Positions 26,576 through 35,021 of a stretch of 64,000 bases of DNA are shown here, piece by piece. The notes under the pieces were generated by a model. It was not told where the DNA came from. It made no database searches and saw only the letters and a list, made by a program, of their open reading frames with translations. This stretch comes from Williamsia phyllosphaerae (GTDB lineage Bacteria; Actinomycetota; Actinomycetes; Mycobacteriales; Mycobacteriaceae), in the NCBI RefSeq assembly GCF_014635305.1, contig NZ_BMCS01000003.1:620001-684000 (forward strand), read 5' to 3'. Every line of letters starts with the position of its first letter. Position 1 is the stretch's first letter. The position numbers were made by a program, and so were the translations under genes.

Positions 26576-27966
26576 TCGCCGGTGGCGGCGACGGAGGAGA
26601 AGATCTGCAGGATCTTGTCGACGTAGCGACCGATCGACTCGTCGGCCTCCACCGTGCCGGGATACATGAGGGTCATCACCGTGTACTCGGGGAAGCGATT
26701 GATCCACAGGAACACTTCTTCGGAGCTGCCGCGGTTGCCGAACACGCCGCCGTTGATGTGATCGAACATCTGGGCACCGGGCAGCTTGCGGACGTCGATG
26801 TAACTCACCATCGGGACGACCCACCCCTTCCCGACCTGCACCGGCGAATCGGCCGGGATCAGTTCGACGATCCGATGCAGTGACACCTCCGAGAGCGCCT
26901 TGCCGCGTTCGTAGGACGACTGCGTGTCGGCGACCACGCTGGTGAACGTCGAGTCGTCGGTGATGTCGACGGGTACCGGGATGAGGTTGGTGAACCACCC
27001 CACCGCGTTGAACTCCGCGGGGGAGGTCCTGGTGCTCTTCGGCGTCATACCGAAGTACGAGTCCGAGCCGGTGAACTCGTGGGCCGCCAGGCCGGCGACG
27101 GCCAGGACCGCCGAGTTGAATCCGGCACCCAGACCCCGACAGACGTCCTCGATCCGCTGTGCGGATTCCTCGTCCATGATCCGCACCGTGCGCAGGGCGC
27201 TGCGCGTGTATCCCTCGCTGTCCACCCCGAGATCCAGGGGAAAGGTCGGCAGGCGTCCGCCGTTCTGCGCGAGCAGTTCGATCCACTGGCTGACCTGGGG
27301 GTCGTCGACGGTCAATGCCTCCGTACCCGCCCGCTCCCGTCGGCAGTAGTCGACGTAGCTGCCCGCCTGCTGAAGCCCGTGCGGGTTGCCGCTCACGTGT
27401 GAGCCGTACAGAGCGATCAGATCGACGCACGCCAGGGCCTGTGAGATCCCGTCGGAATTCAGATGGTCGACGGCGAAGTAGACCGTGAAGTTCCCTTCGC
27501 GCTCGATGGTCCCGAAGGTCAGGCAGTCCCAGTGGAACGGTCCCGGCGTCTTGGCCTGGACATGGTCCCGGATGGATCCGCTGTCGCCGAAGTGTCCGTA
27601 CCGGGTCGGGGTGAAGTCCACGACGTCGGCGTCGACGACATGGCGGGCGATCCGCTCGTCCGGTTCCACCGAGAACCAACTGAGGAAGGTGTCGTGCCTA
27701 CCGACGAACTCGTTGATCGTGCGGGTCATGGCATCGACGTCGAGGGGCCCCTCCAGGTCGAACGAGATCAGGCACAGACGCGAGAACCGGAACCCCGCGT
27801 CCTCGTTGCGCCGTGCCGCGCGGAGATACTCCTCCTGCTGGTGCGACGGGGGAGCCGGGTGCACGGGGGCCTTGCTTGCCGTGGCGGTCGAGGCGGCGGA
27901 CGCCGACCAGGTGGTGACGTGACCTGCGCTGGGAGCCCATTCGTCGATGAGGCCGAAATTGATCAT
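26503..27966 (-). CDS. PapA-like condensation-domain acyltransferase
   Basis: This 487-residue protein resembles mycobacterial PapA acyltransferases, which move fatty or polyketide acyl chains onto trehalose or other alcohols. The N-terminal FGLIDEWAPSAGHVTTW is typical. The active-site motif HHxxxDG appears as DHLNSDG near residue 169: the second, catalytic His and the Asp-Gly are kept, but the first His is Asp. The structural DFGWG region reads NAVGWFTNLIPV. AAGGA lies about ten bases before the ATG; a longer frame upstream has no support. No polyketide synthase or MmpL gene is nearby, so the product is unknown. Confidence 0.83.
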   Translation of the reverse strand: MINFGLIDEWAPSAGHVTTWSASAASTATASKAPVHPAPPSHQQEEYLRAARRNEDAGFRFSRLCLISFDLEGPLDVDAMTRTINEFVGRHDTFLSWFSVEPDERIARHVVDADVVDFTPTRYGHFGDSGSIRDHVQAKTPGPFHWDCLTFGTIEREGNFTVYFAVDHLNSDGISQALACVDLIALYGSHVSGNPHGLQQAGSYVDYCRRERAGTEALTVDDPQVSQWIELLAQNGGRLPTFPLDLGVDSEGYTRSALRTVRIMDEESAQRIEDVCRGLGAGFNSAVLAVAGLAAHEFTGSDSYFGMTPKSTRTSPAEFNAVGWFTNLIPVPVDITDDSTFTSVVADTQSSYERGKALSEVSLHRIVELIPADSPVQVGKGWVVPMVSYIDVRKLPGAQMFDHINGGVFGNRGSSEEVFLWINRFPEYTVMTLMYPGTVEADESIGRYVDKILQIFSSVAATGDYAPGGEADTVPASVEDRTTLVGS

Positions 27967-28206
27967 TGCGTGACGGTTCCTTCGGATCGCACGAGGCAGA
28001 GCTTCGTGAAATGCGCTGTGTCGCACGACAAGACGAACATCCGACGGTGATCGTGCCCGCGCATCACTGATGAGACCCCTGGATGGTATCGCGCAGGGCA
28101 GATGCGGCCACCGCGATCAGCGTTGTGACAGTTCTCAGTCCGATCACTGCGAGCCTGGGACTTGTCCGAACCGGTTCTCTCACCAGCGGATACATCGGAT
28201 CGCCGA

Positions 28207-29904
28207 TCAGCGCAGACCATCACCGCGATCGACGATGATCATCCCCATCCCGGTCAACGACCGGTTCATCCGCCCGTCGGAGTCGATGTCCCAGTACTCA
28301 CTGTGCGCCGAGCCCGAGAGGGATGAACCGGGATCGGAGGCGAAGACACGGCCCCCGAAATCGGTGTCGGCCGGACTCCTACCGTGGATGCCCTCGGTGA
28401 TGCCGATGGGATCGCGCGCCGCGGTCGTCGCGTAGACGTGGTCGTCCATGTCCTCGGGTGCGATGCCGGTGAGCCTCAGCTCCGCCGGGGAATCCGGGCC
28501 GCCGACGCCGGGGCTGCCGACGAAGACCAGGTCGTCGGCGTCGAGAGCACGCCCCTGCGAGGCCGCCTCGCCGACGACCACCGTGCCGTAGCTGTGTCCG
28601 ATCACCGTGTTGTGGGAGGGCTCGTCGCCTTCGTGAGTGGCGCGGAGCCCGGACGCGAACGTCTCGAGTGGACCCGCCGCGTGCGCCGCCGATGCAGGTC
28701 CCGCTGCCGACGCGAGGCCGGTGGGGGCGTCGTAGGCGTACCAGGCGATCACCGACGTCGCGGTCGTCGGATCAGCCCGCTCGGCCGCGGTCACCATCGC
28801 CGCTGCTCGATCTAATCCTCCCCGCACGTTGCCCGCGCCGGAACCCGTACCCGGGACGAAGGTGGCCACGTTGCGCGCGGTGTCGGGGTTGTTGACACCG
28901 ATGGCCACCCGACCGCGTCCGTCGAGGTGCAGCAGCAGTCGGGGAGTCGACACGGTCGGGTCCTCGAGCGTCTCTTCTATCCCGTTCAGCGCGAGCTGCA
29001 TTCGGATGACGTCGCCATACTCCCGCCGACGTCTTGTCTCGGTGACGTAGCCGCCGGGCCCCGGGGAGCGAGGGATCTGTCCGTCGACGATGTGCGGATG
29101 CGCCCGGAGGTATCGGGCGACCTTTCTGCTCTCCTCGCGCTGCAACTCGACCAGATGGCGTCGGTTGAAGTGATCGCGGTCGGCGGCCGGTATCCCGTCA
29201 CGGTTGCCGATGGACCGATCGGAGTTCCACAGTTCGGCCTTCTCCACGGCGCTGAGCGTGTCCCAGAACCGGTTGAGTTCGAACGGATCACGGGGGAGCG
29301 CGGATCGTCGATCGACGATACGACGCACCTCGGGACGGATGGCGACCGGATGGGTCGCTCGCATCGACGCCTCCGCCAGCGTCTCGATCGCTCCCTTCAG
29401 GTGGGCTGCAAGGTCGGCGTCGGCGACACCGACCTCTGCGAGCACCGACGTCAAACGGCGCTGGTGCTCCGACGTCGACCGGGACGCGTCGGCGGTGACA
29501 CTTGCGTCGGCCGGGATGCTCCCGCCTGGGACGGGCGGCGGATGGACCACACCGTCGTCACCGATGAGATATCCGAGCGACCGGATCGATTCCGCGGTGT
29601 CGCGGGCGGATTGGCACGCCCGGGTGAATGCCGGCCCGAGCCGGTTGATGCCGTCGGCGATGTCGAGGATCGCGATACCGAGTCGGTTCCCGAACCGGCG
29701 CTCCGAGGCCGTCGCCATCGCCGACGCGTCGGCCGAGTCGCCGCGCCACCACTCGCGAACTGCTTCGACATCCCTGGCGAGGACGTTCATCTCGTGATCG
29801 AAATCGTCGACGGCGCGATCAATCCCGACAGCCGCGACCGACAGCGACCCGCTGCCCTCGGCCCATTGACAGACCTGCGGCAGGGTCGGTGTCGGTGTCG
29901 TCAC
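28207..29904 (-). CDS. DUF1023-type alpha/beta hydrolase with long N-terminal helical region
   Basis: This is a 565-residue protein. Residues 1-250 are helical, rich in Ala and Arg, and resemble the long N-terminal domain of ESX-linked enzymes. Residues 330-565 form an alpha/beta hydrolase of the DUF1023 type: LLHLDGRGRVAIGVNNPDTARNVA, TFVPGTGSG, and the nucleophile elbow VIGHSYGTVVV. The probable catalytic His lies in GSAHSEYWD near the end. There is no signal peptide. The GTG start has GAGGGG seven bases upstream and lies 11 bases after the EspC-like gene. The pair is probably co-secreted or acts together; the substrate is unknown. Confidence 0.85.
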   Translation of the reverse strand: MTTPTPTLPQVCQWAEGSGSLSVAAVGIDRAVDDFDHEMNVLARDVEAVREWWRGDSADASAMATASERRFGNRLGIAILDIADGINRLGPAFTRACQSARDTAESIRSLGYLIGDDGVVHPPPVPGGSIPADASVTADASRSTSEHQRRLTSVLAEVGVADADLAAHLKGAIETLAEASMRATHPVAIRPEVRRIVDRRSALPRDPFELNRFWDTLSAVEKAELWNSDRSIGNRDGIPAADRDHFNRRHLVELQREESRKVARYLRAHPHIVDGQIPRSPGPGGYVTETRRRREYGDVIRMQLALNGIEETLEDPTVSTPRLLLHLDGRGRVAIGVNNPDTARNVATFVPGTGSGAGNVRGGLDRAAAMVTAAERADPTTATSVIAWYAYDAPTGLASAAGPASAAHAAGPLETFASGLRATHEGDEPSHNTVIGHSYGTVVVGEAASQGRALDADDLVFVGSPGVGGPDSPAELRLTGIAPEDMDDHVYATTAARDPIGITEGIHGRSPADTDFGGRVFASDPGSSLSGSAHSEYWDIDSDGRMNRSLTGMGMIIVDRGDGLR

Positions 29905-29915
29905 GGCGAGACCCC

Positions 29916-30221
29916 TCAGGCGGCGTCGGTCAGGGCACGGATGAGTGACGAATGATCGGCGTCGACGGCCCCCAGGATGTCGGCGGCTCGCCGGTTGGTC
30001 TCGGCGAGGGACTCGACCCGTGCGGCGACCACCGCGATCGCCGACTCCACCGCCGTACCCGCACGACCGCACAGCACTGCCGTCTGCGACCCGGCCAGGG
30101 CCCGATGGGCCTCGCGCAGAACGGATTGCAGATCGATGTCGCGAAGCGTTGTCGCCGAGCGGCGCTGCTTCTCGGCAAGTGATCGCAGCGAATCGAGGTC
30201 GGCCGAGAGGATGTGGTCCAT
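29916..30221 (-). CDS. EspC/WXG100-like small helical protein
   Basis: This 101-residue protein is predicted almost entirely helical: a first helix with LDSLRSLAEKQRRSATTLRDI, a Gly-containing turn (CGRAGTAVES), and a second helix ending VDADHSSLIRAL. The layout matches excreted EspC- or WXG100-like proteins that pair with larger ESX substrates. The usual WxG motif is missing and the C-terminal secretion motif YxxxD/E is not clear, so ESX export is only a suggestion. It lies directly upstream of the large hydrolase with an 11-base gap. Confidence 0.7.
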   Translation of the reverse strand: MDHILSADLDSLRSLAEKQRRSATTLRDIDLQSVLREAHRALAGSQTAVLCGRAGTAVESAIAVVAARVESLAETNRRAADILGAVDADHSSLIRALTDAA

Positions 30222-30342
30222 GCCCGGGGACGCTACGGTCAGGTCCCGCCGGGGACAGGCGATGTCCTCGTGAATCGCGTCCCGCCCGTGCAGGTGTCCA
30301 CAGTTCGCGTGCTGTCACCACCGGTTGTCGGTGGCCCCGTCG

Positions 30343-30897
30343 TCAGTCCCGCTTGGGGCGCTGGGCCGCGAAACCGACGGTGACGTCGTCGACGACCTTC
30401 ATGGCGCCCATCAACTGCGAGTAGGGCTTGATCCCGAAGTCGCTCTGGCGCACCACGGTCTCGGCCGACAGGCCCCAGGAACCACCGAGATCCTCGACGA
30501 TGAGATCAACGGTGTGCTCACGGCTGACACCGTGGATCTCCAGGGTCCCGCTCAGTCGGTAGCCGTCATCGGTCTCGTCCACCGCATGGGTTCGGAAACC
30601 GATGTGCGGGAATCGGTCTGCGTCGAAGGTCTTGAGGGCGTTGGAGCGCGCGATCGCCTTCTCCGGTCCGAGCAGCGGGGTGACGCCGCCCTCCCCGCCG
30701 ACGACGTCGATCGAGTCGACCTCGGCGCTCAGTTCGACACCGGCCGGACGGTCACCGGACCACTCGACCTCCGCACGCCACCTGGTCACGGCGATGGTGA
30801 GTCGGTGCCCCATCTTGGAGGCTTTGCCGGTGACGCCGGTGTGCAGCTGCAACCGGCAGTCGTCCGACGGGGTGAAGGTGTAGCCCGATCCGGTCAT
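30343..30897 (-). CDS. YceI-family lipid-binding protein
   Basis: This 184-residue lipocalin-like beta-barrel protein has YceI motifs throughout: YTFTPSDDCRLQLHTG, an ALKTFDADRFPHIGF segment, GTLEIHGVSREHTVDL and a final FGIKPYSQLMGAMKVVDDVTV. Family members bind polyisoprenoids or other amphipathic molecules. No signal peptide is seen, so it should be cytosolic. The ATG overlaps the stop of the upstream acyltransferase-3 gene (ATGA), which suggests that the two handle the same lipid or isoprenoid. A second YceI gene lies at 57461-58051. Confidence 0.88.
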   Translation of the reverse strand: MTGSGYTFTPSDDCRLQLHTGVTGKASKMGHRLTIAVTRWRAEVEWSGDRPAGVELSAEVDSIDVVGGEGGVTPLLGPEKAIARSNALKTFDADRFPHIGFRTHAVDETDDGYRLSGTLEIHGVSREHTVDLIVEDLGGSWGLSAETVVRQSDFGIKPYSQLMGAMKVVDDVTVGFAAQRPKRD

Positions 30898-32414
30898 ACA
30901 CGGACGGATTCAGTCGACTCGGCGGACTCGACCGCCGAGCGCTGACGCCAGAACACGAGCGCTGCGCTCGCGATGAGGAGCGCACCGGTGAACGAGATGA
31001 TGTCGCCGACGAGGAGACCGAAGCCGCCGCGGACGATCACCCCGACTGCGATGGCGACGACGCCGACCACGATCGAGCGCACGGGGGTCTGGTCCCTCCA
31101 CGAGACCATGTTGCGGCCGGTGGTCATGAGACTGATCGGGCTGCGCCGCAGCACCTCGACGATGAACACGGTCAGCGCAACGGTTGCCAGGTAGCCGATC
31201 AGCGCAACGAGCCAGGTCGGGTCGGCCCGGTGGTCGTCGATGGTGGGCTGTAGTTCGTTCAGCGCCAGCGCGTGCGCCAGATAGATCCCGAACGACCGGT
31301 CCGCCGCGGTCCGGAGGAAGGTGTCCGCTCGCGAACCGGGCCGACGCCGCTCCTTCCACATCGACCCCAGGCCGTACAGCATCGCGATGGTCGCGACGTA
31401 GGCGAAGGCGTTGTGCGGCATGAAGACGTTGGTCGCGCGGAACATCTCCTCGCCGACGTCGACCTTGTGTGCGAAGTAGACGAGCGTTGCGGCCAGAACG
31501 ATGAGTCCGATGGAGAAGATGACCTTGCGCCACCGCACGGTGAAGGCGTGGGCCTTCTCGAAATGCAGTGCTGCGACGATGCCGGCGAGGACGAAGAACT
31601 GGTACGGCAGGATCGTGATGATCAGATGTGTCCAGACGACACCCTGGGGTCCCTCCAGGATGAACCCGCTCTGCGGTCGGACCATGAAGTACAACAACGT
31701 CATGTGCGCGGCGAAGCTGATCGCCAGCAGGTAGCGGTGATACCCCCAGGTCTTCTTGAGGACCATGAGCACGAGTGGGAACACCAGGTAGATCTGCATG
31801 CTCACGAACAGGAAGTACAGGTGATACCAGGCATTGCCGGTGACGAGGTCGTACGCGAGGCTCTTGAGTGAGAGCACGATGTGGTCGGCGCTGTTGACGG
31901 TGTCCCGGAGCGAATCGGAACCGCCCCCGCGGTAGCGCGAATAGATCCAGTAGAAGATCGTCCACGTCACGTACGGGATGCCGATGAGTTTGAACCGGCG
32001 TCGCCAGAACTCGATGGGTTTGAGGTCGCGGTTGCGGTACTGATAGCCGAGGACGAATCCGGTGAGGAAGAAGAAGCCGTATCGCGAGTAGCGCACCGTC
32101 AGTTCGACGCCACCGGCGACGGCGTTGGCGGGGTTCGACGCGCCCATGACGACGTGGTCGAGGATGACCGCACCGAAGGTGATCAGGCGGACCAGATCGA
32201 GTTGATAGAGGTGTTTGTCGCGCCCGACCTTCGAGGAGTCGACGGTGGTGACGACCGCAGGCGTGTCGTCTGCCTTGGTGTCACCGATGATGGTCGGTGC
32301 CGGGGAGGACTTCGTCTCCCGTGTCGGGATGTCCAACTCGTCCACGCTCCGTTCCCACCGACGCGCGCATCCACGGTCGGCCACAATCGTCACCGGAAGT
32401 CGGTTTTGCCGCAT
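30894..32414 (-). CDS. Acyltransferase-3 (OafA-like) membrane protein
   Basis: This integral membrane acyltransferase of up to 506 residues has about ten transmembrane segments. After a cytosolic N-terminus it has the family start LYQLDLVRLITFGAVILDHV, then YGFFFLTGFVLGYQYRNRD, WRRRFKLIGIPYVTW and the late SFGIYLAHALAL. Such enzymes transfer acyl groups to sugars or lipids of the cell envelope. The start is uncertain: a GTG at 32345 (VDELDIPTRE) is as likely as the ATG used here, because the first 23 residues look unlike the rest. It is coupled to YceI downstream and diverges from the DGPF gene. Confidence 0.87.
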   Translation of the reverse strand: MRQNRLPVTIVADRGCARRWERSVDELDIPTRETKSSPAPTIIGDTKADDTPAVVTTVDSSKVGRDKHLYQLDLVRLITFGAVILDHVVMGASNPANAVAGGVELTVRYSRYGFFFLTGFVLGYQYRNRDLKPIEFWRRRFKLIGIPYVTWTIFYWIYSRYRGGGSDSLRDTVNSADHIVLSLKSLAYDLVTGNAWYHLYFLFVSMQIYLVFPLVLMVLKKTWGYHRYLLAISFAAHMTLLYFMVRPQSGFILEGPQGVVWTHLIITILPYQFFVLAGIVAALHFEKAHAFTVRWRKVIFSIGLIVLAATLVYFAHKVDVGEEMFRATNVFMPHNAFAYVATIAMLYGLGSMWKERRRPGSRADTFLRTAADRSFGIYLAHALALNELQPTIDDHRADPTWLVALIGYLATVALTVFIVEVLRRSPISLMTTGRNMVSWRDQTPVRSIVVGVVAIAVGVIVRGGFGLLVGDIISFTGALLIASAALVFWRQRSAVESAESTESVRV

Positions 32415-32653
32415 ATCCGCAGCACCCGGGCCTGTGGAACGCTAGCAGCTCCCGGTCTCAACAGGCGTCCGGCGAGGCGCCTGCGGACCTGTGAGGTTCC
32501 TGCGGATCGTGAGTTCGGTCAGACGACACCCCTGCGCGGACCGATTTGAGAAAATTTGGACAAAGGGGCCGATGGGATGTCGAGACCACGTCCCCGGCTC
32601 CGTCCCAGGTGCGGATGCAGCCACCGGGGCGGCACCGACAAGGAGGAATCATC

Positions 32654-33061
32654 ATGGCCAAGTACCTGCTGCTGAAGCACTACCGCGGAGCCCCCGAGGC
32701 ACCGAACGGCGTTCCGATGGACCAGTGGACGCCGGCCGAAATAGACGCCCACATCCAGTACATGAACGACTTCGCCGAACGCCTGGAGGGCACCGGGGAG
32801 TTCGTCGACAGTCAGGCGCTGTCCGCGCAGGGCACGTTCGTCCGGTCGGACGGTCCGGGACGGCCGCCGGTGACCGACGGGCCGTTCGCCGAGACCAAGG
32901 ACCTCATCGCCGGCTGGATGGTCATCGACGTCGACAGCTACGACCGTGCCCTGGCCCTGGCGGGCGAGCTGTCGGCCGCCCCCGGTGCAGGCGGGGAGCC
33001 GATCCACGAATGGCTCGAGCTGCGCCCGTTCATGGGGGTACCGACCACGGTCGACGAGTGA
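32654..33061 (+). CDS. DGPF (YCII-related) protein
   Basis: This 135-residue cytosolic ferredoxin-fold protein has the DGPF motif in PPVTDGPFAETKDLIAGW and the usual start MAKYLLLKHYRG. The ATG has AGGAGG seven bases upstream. It lies 22 bases before an ECF sigma gene, the defining neighbourhood of the ECF42 group, where DGPF proteins are thought to act in the same response. The exact biochemical role of DGPF proteins is not settled. Confidence 0.9.
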   Translation: MAKYLLLKHYRGAPEAPNGVPMDQWTPAEIDAHIQYMNDFAERLEGTGEFVDSQALSAQGTFVRSDGPGRPPVTDGPFAETKDLIAGWMVIDVDSYDRALALAGELSAAPGAGGEPIHEWLELRPFMGVPTTVDE

Positions 33062-33083
33062 TGTCGCGACGCGGATCGGCTCG

Positions 33084-34232
33084 ATGATCGACGAGGCGCT
33101 CCTCCGGGAGCTGACGCCTGCGGTGATCGGCGTCCTCGTGCGTCGCGGAGCGGATTTCGCGACGGCCGAGGACGCCGTGCAGGAGGCGCACGTCCAGGCG
33201 GCACTGACCTGGCCGCACGACAGACCCGATGACCCGAAGGCCTGGCTGATCACGGTGGCCTGGCGGAGGTTCGTCGACGCACACCGATCGGAGGTGGCCC
33301 GTCGTGAGAGGGAGGGGCGGGCGGAGGCGCAGCCGGCCCCTGGCCCCACGGAGGCAGCGGACGACACCCTGCACCTGTTGTTCCTGTGCGCACACCCGTT
33401 GCTGACGCCGACATCGGCGGTCGCGTTGACGTTGCGGGCGGTCGGTGGGTTGACCACGCGCCAGATCGCCGAGGCGTACCTGGTTCCCGAGGCCACCATG
33501 GCGCAGCGGATCAGCCGGGCCAAGCGGACCGTGTCCGGGGTGCGCTTCACCGACGTCGGTGATCCGGCGACGGTGCGTCGCGTCCTCTACCTGGTGTTCA
33601 ACGAGGGATACACGGGCGATGTCGATCTCGCGGCGGAGGCGATCCGGCTGACCCGACAACTGGCGTCGACGACGGACGACGAAGAGACCGCGGGACTGCT
33701 GGCGTTGATGTTGCTGCATCACGCGCGACGGCCGGCCCGGGCCCGTCCCGACGGCAGCCTGGTCCCGTTGGGTGAGCAGGACCGATCGCTGTGGGACACC
33801 GATCTGATCATCGACGGAATCGGACTGCTTCGCACCGCGCTCGCCCGGGATCGACTCGGTGAGTTCCAGGCACAGGCGGCGATCGCCGCACTACACGCCG
33901 ACGCGCAGTCTGCCGAGGAGACCGACTGGGTACAGATCGTGGAGTGGTACGACGAGTTGTACCTCCTCACGGACAGCCCGATCGTCGCTTTGAACCGCGC
34001 GGTGGCGGTCGGTGAGGCCCACGGTGCCGCCGCCGGGTTGGCGGCGTTGGCGGCGATCGATCCGTCGGTCCCGCGGCGCTCGGCCGCCGAGGCCCACCTG
34101 TGCGAGAAGGCCGGAGATCTCCGCAACGCCGCGGCGCTCTACGCGCAGGCAGCCCACGAGGCGACGAATCTGTCCGAACGCGAGCACCTGACCCGGCAGT
34201 CCGCGCGTCTGGGTGACGCCGGACGCGGCTGA
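33084..34232 (+). CDS. ECF RNA polymerase sigma factor, ECF42 type
   Basis: This 382-residue sigma factor has sigma-2 (about 20-60, FATAEDAVQEAHVQAALTWP), sigma-4 (about 115-165, LTTRQIAEAYLVPEATMAQR) and a long C-terminal extension of about 200 residues with TPR-like helices (VALNRAVAVGEAHG, then AAEAHLCEKAGDLRNAA). That extension and the DGPF gene immediately upstream define ECF42. There is no anti-sigma factor, as expected for this group, where the extension is thought to control activity. The ATG at MIDEALL is chosen; no strong ribosome site precedes it. Confidence 0.9.
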   Translation: MIDEALLRELTPAVIGVLVRRGADFATAEDAVQEAHVQAALTWPHDRPDDPKAWLITVAWRRFVDAHRSEVARREREGRAEAQPAPGPTEAADDTLHLLFLCAHPLLTPTSAVALTLRAVGGLTTRQIAEAYLVPEATMAQRISRAKRTVSGVRFTDVGDPATVRRVLYLVFNEGYTGDVDLAAEAIRLTRQLASTTDDEETAGLLALMLLHHARRPARARPDGSLVPLGEQDRSLWDTDLIIDGIGLLRTALARDRLGEFQAQAAIAALHADAQSAEETDWVQIVEWYDELYLLTDSPIVALNRAVAVGEAHGAAAGLAALAAIDPSVPRRSAAEAHLCEKAGDLRNAAALYAQAAHEATNLSEREHLTRQSARLGDAGRG

Positions 34233-34281
34233 ATCGGACGCCGCACCACGTCGATCGCCCCACCACATGGCGGTCTGGCCC

Positions 34282-34947
34282 TCACCGTGCGGCGGCGACA
34301 CCGGCGAGGAAGATGTCGACACCGGCCAGGAACTGCTCACGATCATCGTGATCTCGCACCCGGGTCGACAGGTACCGGACGAAGGGGAAGTCGTCGTCCA
34401 ACGCGGCCCATCGGTCCGCGACAGCGCCGAGGATGACGGATCGATCGGTCACGTCGCCGAAGTCCCGGCGGGCGTTGGCCGCGTTCTGCCCGGCGACGCC
34501 CAGGACGTAGCTCACGATCGCTGACGCGGCGTCGAAGCGTTGATGCTCGGGCACCCCCAGGGCGGGGAGTCGGCCGCCCAGAGCCTCCCAGATCCGCAGC
34601 ATCGCGGTCTGCCAGGGCTCACGTGACAGGTGGGTACCGACCCAAGGATGTGCGTCGATGGCGTCGAACACCCCCAGCGAGATCTCGCGTATCGCTTCGG
34701 CGGGCCGGTCGGAAGCAGTGTCGGTGACGACGTCGGTGATCACGTGTTCGGTTGCTGCCGAGAGCAATTCCGTCTTGTTGGCCACGTGGTGATAGATCGC
34801 TCCCGCTCCGGTCGACAATCGGGCGGCCAGGGTGCGGAACGTCAAGCCGGCCTCGCCCTCGGCATCGAGGATCAGCACCGCCTCCGCGACGATGCGCTCC
34901 GTCGACAGTGCCTCTGCACGTCTCTCGTTCCGTCGACCAGGTGCCAT
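34282..34947 (-). CDS. TetR-family regulator next to TetX-like monooxygenase
   Basis: This is a TetR regulator of about 221 residues. The DNA-binding helices are IVAEAVLILDAEGEAGLTFR, then LAARLSTGAGAIYHHVANKTELL. The C-terminal ligand domain is of the TetR_C type. The ATG at MAPGRRNERR is chosen; another ATG at 34956 is possible. Two perfect palindromes lie between it and the divergent monooxygenase. It probably represses itself and the monooxygenase and responds to that enzyme's substrate. Confidence 0.88.
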   Translation of the reverse strand: MAPGRRNERRAEALSTERIVAEAVLILDAEGEAGLTFRTLAARLSTGAGAIYHHVANKTELLSAATEHVITDVVTDTASDRPAEAIREISLGVFDAIDAHPWVGTHLSREPWQTAMLRIWEALGGRLPALGVPEHQRFDAASAIVSYVLGVAGQNAANARRDFGDVTDRSVILGAVADRWAALDDDFPFVRYLSTRVRDHDDREQFLAGVDIFLAGVAAAR

Positions 34948-34966
34948 GCGGACCATCTTGACATAT

Positions 34967-35005
34967 TTGGAACGGCGTTCCAATATGTTGGAACAACGTT
35001 CCAAC
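34967..35005. promoter_or_regulatory. Two palindromic TetR operators
   Basis: Two palindromes lie four bases apart: TTGGAACGGCGTTCCAA at 34967-34983 and GTTGGAACAACGTTCCAAC at 34987-35005. Both have TTGGAAC/GTTCCAA arms around a 3- or 5-base centre, so they are copies of one site. They fill the gap between the TetR start at 34947 and the monooxygenase start at 35022, so binding would block both promoters. Confidence 0.82.
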
Positions 35006-35021
35006 ACGACGGGAGAACGGG

